Source of the DNA: Ancylostoma caninum
Lineage: Eukaryota; Nematoda; Chromadorea; Rhabditida; Ancylostomatidae
Direction of reading: 5' to 3'
Length of the DNA: 64,000 nucleotides
Assembly: GCA_037903475.1 (NCBI GenBank)
Contig: JBAJFG010000232.1
Span: forward strand, 1-64,000
Below are positions 12,150 through 23,715 of this stretch, piece after piece; positions within the stretch are counted from its first letter, which is position 1, and every line of letters starts with the position of its first letter. Both the position numbers and the translations under genes were made by a program. The notes beneath the pieces were generated by a model that saw only the letters and a list, made by a program, of their open reading frames with translations, was not told the origin of the DNA and searched no databases.

Positions 12150-14400
12150 GGGGTTTTTCCTTGATTTTGGCTGGGCCAGCGGTAAACATGCGCCGGTCTC
12201 AGGTAAAGAGGCACACGGGTCCATTGGTCGGGATTTTCCCGCCAGTGGTAAACAGGTGCTGGTCTCTGGTAAAGGGGCACATGGGTCGTTGGTCAGAATT
12301 TTCCCGTCAGTGGTAAACAGGTGCTGGTCTCAGGTAAAGAAGCACGGGTCCGTTGGTCAGAATTTTCCGGCCAGTGGTGAACAGGTGCTGGTCTCTGGCA
12401 AACGGGCACATGGGTCGTTGGTCACCACTTTCCCTTGGGTTCGACTGGACCAATGATAAAAAGGCGCCGACCTCAGGTAAAGGGGCACAAGGGTCCGTTG
12501 GTCAGGATTTTCCCTTGAGTTCGACTGGGCCAGTGGTAAATAGGCGCCGGTCTCAGGTAAAGGGGCACACGGGTCCGTTGGTCAGGATTTTCCCTTGGGT
12601 TCGACTGGGCCAATGGTAAACAGGCGCCGGTCTCAGGTAAAGGGGCACACGGGTCCGTTGGTCAGGACTTTGCCTTGGGTTCCATTGGGCCAGTGTTAAA
12701 CAGTTGCTGGTCTCAGGTAAAGGAGCACGCGTCCGTTGGTCAGAATTTTCCCGCCAGTGGTGAACAGGTGCTGGTCTCTGGTAAAGGGGCACATGGGTCG
12801 TTGGCCAGAATTTTCCCGTCAGTGTTAAACAGTTGCTGGTCTCAGGTAAAGAAGCACGGGTCCGTTGGTCAGAATTTTCCGGCCAGTGGTGAACAGGTGC
12901 TGGTCTCTGGCAAACGGGCACATGGGTCGTTGGCCAGAATTTTCCCGTCAGTGGTAAACAGGTGCTGGACTCTGGTAAAGGGGCACATGGGTCGTTGGTC
13001 ACCACTTTCCCTTGGGTTCGACTGGACCAATGATAAAAAGGCGCCTACCTCAGGTAAAGGGGCACAAGGGTCCGTTGGTCAGGATTTTCCCTTGAGTTCG
13101 ACTGGGCCAATGGTAAACAGGCGCCGATCTCAGGTAAAGGGGCACAAGGGTCCGTTGGTCAGGATTTTCCCTTGAGTTCGACTGGGCCAATGGTAAACAG
13201 GCGCCGGTCTCAGGTAAAGGGGCACACGGGTCCGTTGGTTAAGACTTTGCCTTGGGTTCCACTGGGCCAGTGGTAAACAGTTGCTGGTCTCAGGTAAAGG
13301 AGCACGGGTCCGTTGGTCAGAATTTTCCCGCCAGTGGTAAACAGGTGCTGGTCTCTGGTGAAGGGGCACACGGGTCGTTGGTCAACACTTTCCCTTGGGT
13401 TCGACTGGGCCAATGGTAAACAGGCGCTGGTCTCAGGTAAAGGGGCACACGGGTCCGTTGGTCAGGACTTTGCCTTGGGTTCCATTGGGCCAGTGTTAAA
13501 CAGTTGCTGGTCTCAGGTAAAGAAGCACGGGTCCGTTGGTCAGAATTTTCCGGCCAGTGGTGAACAGGTGCTGGACTCTGGTAAAGGGGCACATGGGTCG
13601 TTGGTCACCACTTTCCGGGTCGTTGGTCACCACTTTCCCTTGGGTTCGACTGGACCAATGATAAAAAGGCGCCGGTCTCAGGTAAAGGGGCACAAGGGTA
13701 CGTTGGTCAGGATTTTCCCTTGAGTTCGACTGGGCCAATGGTAAACAGGCGCCGGTCTCAGGTAAAGGGGCACAAGGGTCCGTTGGTCAGGATTTTCCCT
13801 TGGGTTCGACTGGGCCAATGGTAAACAGGCGCCGGTCTCAGGTAAAGGGGCACACGGGTCCGTTGGTCAGGATTTTCCCTTGAGTTCGACTGGGCCAATG
13901 GTAAACAGGCGCCGGTCTCAGGTAAAGGGGCACACGGGTCCGTTGGTCAGGATTTTCCCTTGGGTTCGACTGGGCCAATGGTAAATAGGTGCTGGTCTCA
14001 AGCTAAGGGGCACACCGGTCCGCTGGTCAGGATTTTTCCTTGACTGCGACGCTGTCAGCAGCAAAGTTGCGCCCGTCTCAGGTAAAGGGGCACACGTGTC
14101 GCGCCGGTGTCAGGTAAAGGGGCACACGTGCCGCGCCGGTCTCAGGTAAAGGGGCACACTTGTCCACTGCGCGGTATTTTCCCTTGGGTTTGACTGGGCT
14201 AGTGGTAAAGTAGCGCTGGTTTTAGGTAAAGGGGCGCACTGGTCCATTGGTCGGAATTTTTTCTTGAGTTCAACTGGGCCAGTAGTGAATTGGCGAGGTC
14301 TGTTGGCCGGGATTTTCCCGTGAGTCCGGCTGGCTGGCTCAGTGGTAAAGCGGCGTTGGCTTCAGGCAAAAGGCAACACGTGTTCATTGGTCGTCAACAA
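12150..14400 (+). repeat. Large minisatellite with interleaved 80-bp and 65-bp units
   Basis: About 30 units share CAGGTAAAGGGGCACA and GGTCCGTTGGTCAG. The long unit (about 80 bp) adds TTGGGTTCGACTGGGCCAAT. The short unit (about 65 bp) replaces this with CCGTCAGTGGT. The two types alternate in blocks, and units decay toward 14.05-14.4 kb. Several frames stay open for 60-166 codons on both strands, but neither unit length is a multiple of three, and I treat those ORFs as by-products. Confidence 0.9.
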
Positions 14401-14639
14401 AAAGAAGGTCGTGGTCTTCAAAAATTTCAATCAGTCAATTTTGGCATTTTGTGACTCCTCGACAAGCTGTTTGCCACTGTTCAGTTTGAGTTTCTCAGAA
14501 TCTAAGGATTAGTTCTATTCAGACAGGTGTTGAGACTGAATGAAGTGCTTAATTAGGTTTGTTTGCAGACACTCTACTCGAACTCTAATACCAACACTGA
14601 TAGAATGCGGTGAAACTTTGAGCCAAGGAACTCACGGGG

Positions 14640-15540
14640 TTACTATCTCGCGCAAAAGCCTAGACAATAACTTGCGCACCCACCTAATGTGTCTCATCAA
14701 CTCCGTGGACCACCTCCCTTACTAAGAACTCAAACAAAAGCCTGGACAATAAATTGCGCGCCCACCTTATGTATCCCGCCAACCCCGTGGACCACCTCCC
14801 TTTCCAGAAACTGAGGCAAAAGCCTAGACAATAATTTACGCACTCACCCCATGTATCCGCCAACTCCGTGGATTGCCTCCCTTCCAAGAAACTCAAACAA
14901 AAGCCTGGACAATAATTTAGGCACCCACCTCATGTATCTCGCCAACCCCGTGGATTGCCTCCCTTCCAAGAAACTCAGGAAAAAAGTCTAGAAAATAACT
15001 TGCGCACCCACCTCATGTATCTCCCCAACCCGTGGATTACATTCCGTTTCAGAAGCTCAGGCAAAAGCCTAAACAATTTACGCACCCACCCCATGTATCC
15101 CGCCAACACCGTGGATTGCCTCCCTTCCAAGAAACTCAGGGAAAAGTCTAGAAAATAAAAAATAGCAAAGAAAATGAACAACCCCGTAGATTACCCCCCT
15201 TTCCAGAAGCTTAAGCAAAAACCTGGACGGTAACTTGCGCACCCACCCAATGTTTCTCGCCAACCCCGTGGACCACCTCCACTACTAGAAACTCAGGCAA
15301 AAGTCTACAAAATAAGTTGCGCACCCACCTCATGTATTCCGCCAACCCCGTGGACCACCTCCTTTTCCAGAAACTCAGGCAAAAGCCTAGACAATTTACG
15401 CACCCACCCCATGTATCCCCCCAACCCGTGGATTACATTCCGTTCCAGAAGTTCAGGCAAAAGCCTAAGCAATAATTTACCCACCCATCCCATGTATTCC
15501 GCCAACACCGTGGATCACCTCCCCAAGTATCCCACCAATC
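14640..15540 (+). repeat. Second minisatellite, ~80-bp unit, about 12 copies
   Basis: The unit contains CGCACCCACCTCATGTATC, then CCAACCCCGTGGATTGCCTC, CCAGAAACTCAGGCAAAAG and CCTAGACAATAA. Copies are moderately diverged and some have short deletions. The sequence is unrelated to the neighbouring 12.2-14.4 kb array. Confidence 0.85.
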
Positions 15541-15850
15541 TCATGAAGCATCTTCGTTTCTTGAGCTTAAGCGAAAAATAACCAATAACTTATGCTCCTA
15601 CTCATTTATACCATCAACCCTGTTGATGATCTCCCTTCCCTAGGCCACGTAGACTTGGGTATTGATCACTTTCTTAATCATCACTTAGAACTTTTTTGGT
15701 TTAGTATAAATGAGCCACGTCGTGTCGGTGAATATCGATGAGGAATGACAAAGATGATTGGTGGAAATAGGCGCTCGTGATGCTTATTCTCTTCTCACAA
15801 TAATGTTTTCTTTCAGTTTTTGTTCAAAACTTTGGGAAAGTATGAAGTTT

Positions 15851-16055
15851 TTAGAATAAGTTTAGTTTGAACTAGAAGGATGGGATAGTCACATATAGTG
15901 GTAATGCTGAGGGTGTGTTTGTATGATTGGCTTACTGAGTTATTGACCGACTGGTTTGTACAATACAAAAGCAGTTGTGTTCTGTATTTCACGCAGTCCT
16001 TGGTAGGCTCGCTGCTCGCGAAAGACAGAGATAGAACAAAGAACAAGACAAACAT
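15851..16055 (-). CDS. Possible two-exon gene for a 46-aa secreted peptide
   Basis: Exon 1 is 16055-15936 and exon 2 is 15871-15851. They are separated by a 64-bp intron with donor GTAAGC and acceptor CCTTCTAG, phase 0. The start MFVLFFVLSLSFASS is a good signal peptide. The mature part begins EPTKDCVKYRTQLLLYCTNQ, has two Cys, and ends FKLNLF. The small size makes chance a real possibility. It is supported by the signal peptide, a good donor and acceptor at typical nematode intron length, and an acceptor-like CTCACAG upstream of the ATG. No family is recognised. Confidence 0.35.
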
Positions 16056-16764
16056 AGAACAACAAAACAAATTGATTCACGGATTCTGTGAGTTATCTTC
16101 TCTCATTCTCTACGCTATGTGCTCTTTTTCGACTGAATAATGTTATATGTAGATATACATATACAGTTGTGAGATAGTGTAGCTCGAGTTGAGGACGTGA
16201 ATCTCACACAACCTGTTGGCGCGCACGAAAAACCACACCGGGTCAATACTGTTACACTACGGAAAGTAGCACAATAAGGTTGCTTACGGGGCCACTAGTC
16301 TACATAATCAAAATACCGAATAAGGTCAAGATTACTGCATAGTGTTATCTGACTTATACCGCCAGCACTTCTCTATTGCAGCAGTTGGGCACCACCTGGA
16401 AAGTTGCTATTTTGGCCCTTTTCCAGAGGAAATATCTCGGGTTTGACCTACGGTAATAAGCGGAACTGGCCGCAATCTTGCTGAACTCGCGTAGAGGTCC
16501 ATTTCCAGGTAAAAAAAGACATCAGAGGCCTCACTCTGCGCTCGCAGACGCTTCTAATCATGGAGTACTTCCAGACGGCCCAATTGTATACGGCCGAATT
16601 TTTGAAGTAGTTTATTTACTTATTTATTTATTATATACATCGTAGAGAGACACAATTCAACCATTCGCAAAGAAGGTATGGGAAGAAAGGACCACAGAAG
16701 GGTTATAGGAGGATTGATAGAGTAATAAAATTATAGATTAAAATGATGTTTCGGTATGATTATC

Positions 16765-16909
16765 TATAGTGGACGTCAATGGCGATGGCCCGAATACGTC
16801 GCGCAACCGCGCCGCACGCGTCAAACGACACCGATCCTGGCGCGCGGGGCGGTCGTGTTGCGTCCTTCTCGAGGCCGCGGATGGGCCACCGCCATTGACG
16901 TCCACTGTA
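16765..16909. mobile_element. TA-flanked MITE, family A, copy 2
   Basis: A compact 145-bp copy. It starts TATAGTGGACGTCAATGGCG and ends CGCCATTGACGTCCACTGTA. It shares ACGACACCGATCCTGGCG and CGTCCTTCTCGAGGCCGCGG with the longer copy at 5391, so it looks like an internal-deletion derivative of the same family. Confidence 0.8.
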
Positions 16910-17408
16910 TACAGTCAGCCAACTGTACATGTGATGTAGAGATCTTGCATAGCGATACATAGCTCGTCGTCAATAGAACTCGATTACTAGTTACGGATTA
17001 TGTATAGACAACAAATATCCATTACATAGACTCTTTCCCTAGCGATCCTTCTGGTAGTAGACATCAATAATTTATATGGGAAAATATAGTAGAGTGAATT
17101 GTGACGCAGCTCAAAAGTAACTTTCTCAACGATTGCCAGAAACTTACCTTCCACGCCCGCCTTTTCAGTATATGAAACACCCCAGTTTCCGTTGCATTCC
17201 CAGGAAAGGGCGTCCGGCTTGGATCTAGGTAGATTGTTAGTGCGCTAAAGTGACTGACAGCACCTCCAAAACCACGTTTTTCTGTTTTATTTGTTATTTT
17301 AATCCCAAAAGGCGAACTAACGACGCTGCGCAAGCGGGTGGTAACTGTTCGAATGCATTGCTATCAGTAAGAGTCGAGGATCTATCCGTGAGCCATGGCT
17401 TGGTGGGC

Positions 17409-17470
17409 AATCTCATGTCTGAAACGGCACTTTGACTGAAATCTCATGTCTGAAACGGCACTTTGACTGA
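17409..17470. repeat. Perfect 31-bp tandem duplication
   Basis: The unit running from AATCTCATG to TTTGACTGA occurs twice in a row, at 17409-17439 and 17440-17470, without a mismatch. This indicates a recent duplication. Confidence 0.9.
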
Positions 17471-18189
17471 AATTCTCTGAGAGAAAGATCCTATGTGCCA
17501 AGTGCATTCAATGAGTGCATCTCAGACTACCTTGGATGGTCACGGAACCGCAGTCATTTCACTTTTTTTCTGTTGGTTTATGTCGTTTTCTGCACGCCTT
17601 AGTGTTAGTTTTTCCATCGTACAACTTTTCCTTTTCTTCGTCGATCTTCTTCACGGTGGCAATCAAATCTAAGCATTCTCAACGAAATCACAGGAATAGT
17701 TTTCTGGATTTTCCAAATTCTTCGACCCCCTAGAGCTGTCTGTTCAGCATTCGGTAACATCCGGCGTTCTCCTTTTCAATCGTGCTGAACCACGGTGCAT
17801 GACCGGTAGTTTTTAGCTTAATTTCTCACCTATATGCCAATGTCGATTCATCTCACACAATTTCTTTCATTTGCTTCAAGTTTCCTACACCTGTTACCTT
17901 ATTTAGCGAGAAATTGGTCATTTGGATATGTGTGCGGCAAACGAGCTGAAAGACCGCCCACATTTGCGGCTTACTATCCAGAAAAATCTAAAATATTACC
18001 TTCATTTCACTTTTCTCTTCGATTACATTTCCTCATTGTTTTTTTTTCCTGCATGTAAACTACATCTGCAACATTTCCCTCGAGGATCAGACATTCCTGC
18101 GAGGAGCAAACACTATCTAATATTTCTATGTCTGTCTGTGACCTCTTCATCTAACATACACTCCCAGGAATCCTCCTCCTCCACAAAAA

Positions 18190-18201
18190 CTAGCCTTCCA
18201 G
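18190..18201 (+). promoter_or_regulatory. Probable spliced-leader trans-splice acceptor
   Basis: CTAGCCTTCCAG ends 7 bases before the ATG at 18209, and there is no upstream exon in frame. A 3' splice site directly before the start codon is the usual sign of SL trans-splicing in nematodes. Confidence 0.55.
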
Positions 18202-18208
18202 GGTGAAA

Positions 18209-21200
18209 ATGCGGGCCTTTATTCCGCTACTACTGTACTGCATAGCCTTGTCACATCAAGAAGAAGAATCGGAAAAGAAAAAGGAGGAACCGCCACCTCT
18301 AGTACGCTGCCCGCATGTGAATCCGTACAAGAAGTAAGTTTACCGATGGGCGGAGCTAATTGCACTCCATTTATGTTCGTTTTCTCTGATTCAGGCTGGA
18401 AGACTGGTTGGCGTATTCGCAGAATAACTGCAATCACACCACACTTGAATCGGAGCTGAGCGATGAGGTGAGCCTTAGATCGTGCTCTGCGTTTATGTCA
18501 ATGGAAGAGCGCAGAGAAATAGAGTTTTTAGCCTCTGGTAGGGGTCGGAGTAAAGTAGACAGAGAAGAACAAAGGGGAGTTGTAGAATATAGATTGAAAA
18601 TGCCATGGAGTAGCTTTCGCCATCATAATATCATATTTTTTAAAATTTGAATGCGCAATTGTTGAAAAAAATGTGCCACAAAAGAAGGGCGGAGCCAAAT
18701 TCAAAGTGGACGCACTTGTTTCTTTTTTGTATTGAGGGTTCCTTCCAAATAGTAGCACTACGAAGGTAGGGTTAAAAACCATACTACATTTACTATTTGC
18801 AAGTATCAACAGGTTTGCCACATCCTGGTGGGCGGAGCGATAAGCAGCCAGCCGCACGCTTGGCCTACGACAACCAGCCGCTTCTCAAAAACTCGGATTT
18901 TCAGGATAAGACCTATTATAAATTCGGCCTCAAAAGCTTCGCCTACGACATAATGGCAAGTGATCGCCTGGGAGTTCGACGAGAACTCGGTTCACAAGCT
19001 CATCAACTGTAAGTACATATCAGTTTTCGCAGTATGATTAGTGAGGCTGAAGCCACGCCCATTTCAGATGCGGCGAAGCCAAATTCGATGCAGAATTCTC
19101 CACATCAATTGTTATTATTCACCACAATGAGGGGCTGTCAACGCTGCTGCGGATGCTGACAGGTGAGAGTGCAGACGCGCGGGCACATGTCCTCTGCGTC
19201 TCTTACCCTTCCATAGTTTTCTTTATCTTTGACTCTGACACCTTTATAATCAAATTTGAGTGTGAAAATTCAATAGCAATGCCACTGCGACGACGTTAAC
19301 TGCGATGTAATGCAAAATATACTAATCGATCGACTACCAAACCGTGCAGGGATGACATGATCGACATTGAGGGTACAGACGGCGATGTGAGGACGTGCCC
19401 GACCTCCCCGTTTCCCGCCCAAAATAGCAGGAAGTGCAGTATTTAGGAGGGCGCAGACGACGAGAGGAACGAGCCACAAGGGCCTTGTTCTGTTCAATAT
19501 TGATTTTTTTCTCTCGTACGTAATTTTGTAAGGCAATGTCTCAAGCATTCGTCCTGAATAATGAGTAAATAAAATAAATAGAATAAATAAATAAATAAAT
19601 AAATAAGTGGGGGAGGCGTTATAATTGATATTACTGCTACTCGATACTTACTACCTACTTGCGAACGCCCACACGTTGTCGCTGGGGCGTGCGATCAACC
19701 CTGAACATTCCGTGGTGGCAACCCAGTATCCGTGTACACATTTCTCGGGACATCTGTCACAAAATCAGCTAATGCATCAAAATTTAGGCATCTTTGAACG
19801 CACCCCTGCACACCTCCTCAAAGAGGTGATTCTCTATGAGGACGCCAGCGAAAAGCCGCATATGCTGACTGAACACTTGCAAAAATTCGCCTCAATCAGA
19901 GGATATACGGACAAAATGAAAATAACAAGGAACGATGAACGTCAAGGCCTCATCAGAGCGAAGGTACCAGATGAGCAACTAAGCAATGTTCTGGAGTTCA
20001 AAGATCAATTATCGATTTTTGCAGACGCTGGCGTCTCGTCTTGCAACTGGTGATGTCCTCGTGTTTATGGATAGTCATTGTGAAGTTACGGAGCGATGGT
20101 TGGAACCGCTGCTGGCTCCCATCAAGGAAAATCCCAAAAGGTTACACACATTACTTTTTAATTGGTAGGAAGGTCGCGAAATTGAAGCGTGAAACCACGT
20201 GGAGTGCGGCTAGTGGGCGTGACCTCTGTGCGTGGGTTATTGGTGGAGGACGACAGCCAATAGGCGACTCGCAAAAGGATTGGTGATGGCTTTTTGATCG
20301 AGGGTTGCCCATTTCATGACTATAATGAGAGGAATCACTATAGAGAAGGATTTTCGAAAAATTTTTCAAGATAGATGCTTTCTCTCACGCAGATCTCAGA
20401 GGTTGAAAGCCAGCTGGGGACCAGTTCTTGCCCGTCAACGTCTGTCTATCACATCAAAAAGCACACAGTTCGTTACATAAGGCTAGCTTTTTCCTGTATA
20501 ATTTTGTTTCAGCGTCGTGCTCCCCATCGTCGATCTCATTAATCCATTCACATTCGAATATTCGAAAGCAATGGTGTCAAAGAGCGGCTTTGAATGGGAC
20601 CTCACATTCAAATGGATGTACATCCCATGGGATTACTTTGATACTCCCGAGAACAATGTGAAACCATTCGAGTACGGTTCTATGCTTAATCCACCTGAGC
20701 ATTGATCACCAAACAATATTGATTTATCGATTTTTCCAGATCACCAGCGATGCCCGGTGGATTACTGGCGATTCGTCGTGAGTATTTCAAGGAGCTTGGC
20801 GAGTACGACATGGGTATGGAGATTTGGGGTGCTGAGAATATTGAGTTGTCTTTGAAGGTAAGCAGGAGTAGCTGTCCCAAAAGTCTGGTACTAATCAATA
20901 CAATCAATATTACATTCATTGGTTTTTCCTGCTGAACATGTGAATAAGCATTTATAAACAAAATAGTGGTCGGCTCATCGAGTGACATTGCCTATAAGCG
21001 TATGCTTACATTCTTGAGTCGAGATGCAGGGAGGGGCGGGAGATATGAGGGGGGGGGGGCAGACCGTGCACAGGACCCTCTCTATCCCATTATTGGGTTG
21101 GCAGCTTTTCAAAACCATGCTATGAAATAGGTGAAGACCTTGGATTAGCCTGTTTTTGATTGACGTCACCTCCCAAGTATCCTTTCACTTGATTAAACAT

Positions 21201-21971
21201 AAGATTTATTTTTGATAACTAATTTAAAAAAAGCTTCCTGTCCCACCCATCGTCCTCCATTCTGGACACTCATCTCTACCACAAATTCTGGGTATGGGAC
21301 GTTGTACCTGAAAAGGGCGGTGCTGCCGAACTCTGCTATTGGTCAGCTGGGCAAATTGGCCAATCACAGAGCTCACCTAGACCGCCGTCGACGCATGCAG
21401 GTGCAACGCGTCGCACCCCCAATATTAGAGTTGCTTCAGGGTCATTCGACTGCCTCTAGGCAACGGGGACCAGTATTGAAGGCTTATTGCACGAAATATT
21501 ATTAGAAAAAATCCTTGCCCTCATACATAGTAACCACGCACGAGCAGTCGTACATTTCACTGCGATCAATACGCATCTTTTAGACGTGGATGTGCGGTGG
21601 CCGAGTGCTCGTGGCGCCATGCAGTCGAATCGGACACGTATTCAGATATATGAGACCATATGAGGGCAAGCCATTTATGGACACCACTGTGCACAATTCG
21701 GCACGAGTGGCAAAAGTATGGCTTGGAGACCACCAGGTTAGTGGCATATCATAGCAAATCCGCGACAGCTACAAAATCTGGAAATTCTGACCTACATTTC
21801 TTACAGAAGCACTTCTTCCGCGCTCGATCGCTCTCCATCAACACCGACGTCGGCGATATAAGCGAACGCTTGGAGCTGAAGAAGAAGCTCGGTTGCAAGG
21901 ATATGGAATGGTATTTGAAGAACGTCTATACGGAGTTGAGGATTCCAGACTATAAACACGACGAATTGTGA
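18209..21971 (+). CDS. Polypeptide GalNAc-transferase, lectinless, with C-terminal HDEL
   Basis: Exons are 18209-18333, 18395-18467, 18848-19008, 19068-19162, 19788-19963, 20025-20140, 20513-20671, 20740-20857, 21584-21736 and 21807-21971. All phases agree and give 446 aa. The family (GT27) moves GalNAc from UDP-GalNAc to Ser/Thr. The signature parts are in order: [13 protein letters not shown] (about 130-145), GLIRAK and [20 protein letters not shown] with metal-binding DSH at 226-228, [11 protein letters not shown] (308-318), WGAEN at 331-335 (usual form WGGEN), [18 protein letters not shown] (345-362) and [20 protein letters not shown]. The N-terminus [17 protein letters not shown] looks like a cleavable signal rather than a long type II anchor. 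The last residues are YKHDEL, an ER-retrieval signal. The ~130-residue ricin-type lectin domain normally following is absent, and nothing downstream encodes it. Length and lack of lectin recall C. elegans GLY-8, but orthology is untested. ILYEDAS replaces the common LVDD-S motif, so activity is not certain. The exon 3 start (18848) is the least sure boundary. Confidence 0.9.
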
Positions 21972-23364
21972 TGAACAGCACTAGTACAACTTCACGAGCC
22001 GTTACCTTGTGTATTCAGCGTCGACGAATCGCCGGCGCACTAGTCATCAAGAGAACGTTGATTGTGCCAAGGTTTTGTTAAATGTGTAATTTTTGTTCAT
22101 GTAGGCAGTATAACGTTGTTTTTGGAATGAAGTTTGGCTTTGGTTGTTATTTTCTATCAATAATGTAAGTTCTGTGATTTTCACCCATATAAGAAGGCGT
22201 TGAGCATGGAAGGAATCTGCAGGTGTTACTGGTCACAATGATATACGTGTTTCTGCGCAAAACTGCAAAAAAGTCCCATTTTCGAGCCCCAATCTCGGGG
22301 AGCAAGGGGGCGTGGCTAATGTGGGAGGACGAGATTTCTGAATAATGTACACCCGGAAGAGTACCTTTTGGAAGAACTCGCTTTCTTAGTGATATTTCCC
22401 CACAACCCACTTGCTAAAAGGATAAGAAGTGCCCTCCATATGTGGCCAGCACAGGAGTACATGACGCGGAAACTCCGCACTCTCACCTTGGCTCCGCCCA
22501 CAAGCTCCACAAAGGTTCAGCCTCACAGAAGGGACATATTCAGCTTGGATCCATTCATTTGTTCAGTCAAATGCGAGGAAAAGCTCGAGGGTAAACATAA
22601 TAACGTGAATGCTGGTAGTTTATTACTTTATAAGTTGACAGCAGCCGTGCTTTCGCTACCGTTTCCCGTATACTCTGTACCTCGCCGTGATTAGGCTTGT
22701 GATGAATTTTTAACAATATCGGGTAGATACTATCAGGTAGAACTATGAGAATACTCGAGTTCGACTCGAGTTTAATAACACATCGAGGTATCAGGAGGTA
22801 CTAAACAGTGAATCCACAAAAACCATGATAAAGGAGTACGTAACTTGAACATATGGCGTACTTGAGTTTGATTACCCAAGTTTGAAGTATTCACTGGCTG
22901 GTTTTATTTATTCTTCGGATACTTCGAGCGCGGCAGTAGGACGAAGACCTCTTATTCAGGTGAGTTCCCTCCTGAAATTGCTTCCTCTCAGCTTAAGGCT
23001 TCCCTCTCTTACTGATATGAGTACTAGGAGAAGCCTCATATTAGAGGTCCTCCATGTAAGGGATATGATACGAAACGGAAGCTAGACTTCTTAATTTGTT
23101 TTTTTAAGTTAATAAATTATGATTTGCTGACTGTGTGAAGCGCAACATAGCTGAAATGCAAGTAACCATGCAACTGGTCATGACAAGCGAAAGATGAAAT
23201 GCTAGACATGGTACGGTACTACCTTGGAAGCACTCTTGGCCTGAAATTTCTCAATAACATTGTGATGCTTGATTCTGTTTAATTCTATGCAGTGTTGCTT
23301 CATAACTCTTTATGCAAGCAAAAACAGGGAATATTTCTCTTCTGGACCTGATTAATGCAATGTC
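21972..23364. other. Intergenic; no gene recognised
   Basis: The first part is probably the 3' UTR of the glycosyltransferase. An open plus-strand stretch at 22368-22694 has no motifs. GGCTCCGCCCAC near 22490 is the complement of the motif repeated in the glycosyltransferase introns. Confidence 0.4.
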
Positions 23365-23696
23365 TCAGCCTCTCTTGGGTTGTCGTCTTCTTTTAGCGTT
23401 AAGTTTAGCTTTAGCTTTACCATCACAATAAAAACATTTGCATTGCCTCATTTTCTTCCCCTCCTCCCTCAAGCATACACCAAACTCGCAATTCTGAAAA
23501 CGAGAGCATACTGCTAATACGATCTCAGATTACGTTGCTAACTCATGCTCACCTCGACATTCTCGCAGTGGAACTGACACAGTTTTGTACCACGTACAAC
23601 AAGAGAATTGTAAGGAATTTCACCCTTTTCGGGACAATCTAGTGCGGTTATGTCCACAGCGATGTTGAGTAGCAGGAAGAATAGTAGATACTTCAT
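23365..23696 (-). CDS. ASABF-type (CS-alpha-beta) secreted antimicrobial peptide
   Basis: Two exons, 23696-23553 and 23493-23365, with a 59-bp intron (GTGAGC..TTTTCAG, phase 0), encode 90 aa. The signal peptide MKYLLFFLLLNIAVDITA is followed by a mature peptide with exactly eight Cys spaced C-x18-C-x3-C-x5-C-x4-C-x10-C-x1-C-x2-C. CxxxC followed later by CxC is the CS-alpha-beta core. The fourth disulfide pair and the Lys/Arg-rich tail (KAKAKLNAKRRRQPKRG) match the layout of the Ascaris ASABF / C. elegans ABF peptides, which kill bacteria by binding membranes. The role is inferred from this layout and not from an alignment. An acceptor CTTTCCAG lies 7 bases before the ATG, so the mRNA is probably trans-spliced. 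Both exons are under 50 codons, which makes the gene easy to miss. A different cysteine-stabilised peptide class remains possible. Confidence 0.8.
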
Positions 23697-23715
23697 TTGT
23701 TACCTGGAAAGGTAG
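23697..23715 (-). promoter_or_regulatory. Probable trans-splice acceptor of the ASABF-type gene
   Basis: On the minus strand GCTACCTTTCCAG is followed by the 7-base leader GTAACAA and then ATG. The leader is the same length as in the glycosyltransferase gene of this window. Confidence 0.5.

Larger units (their letters stand above)
16141..18197. other. Intergenic, holding one MITE and a short tandem duplication
   Basis: It contains the family A MITE at 16765 and a perfect 31-bp duplication at 17409. The remainder shows no exon chain that I can defend. Confidence 0.45.

Noticed and set aside
12148..13738. Long ORFs (up to 166 codons) in the minisatellite on both strands.
   Set aside because: They arise from stop-free repeat units. 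Unit lengths of about 80 and 65 bp are not multiples of three, so no stable repeat protein is encoded.
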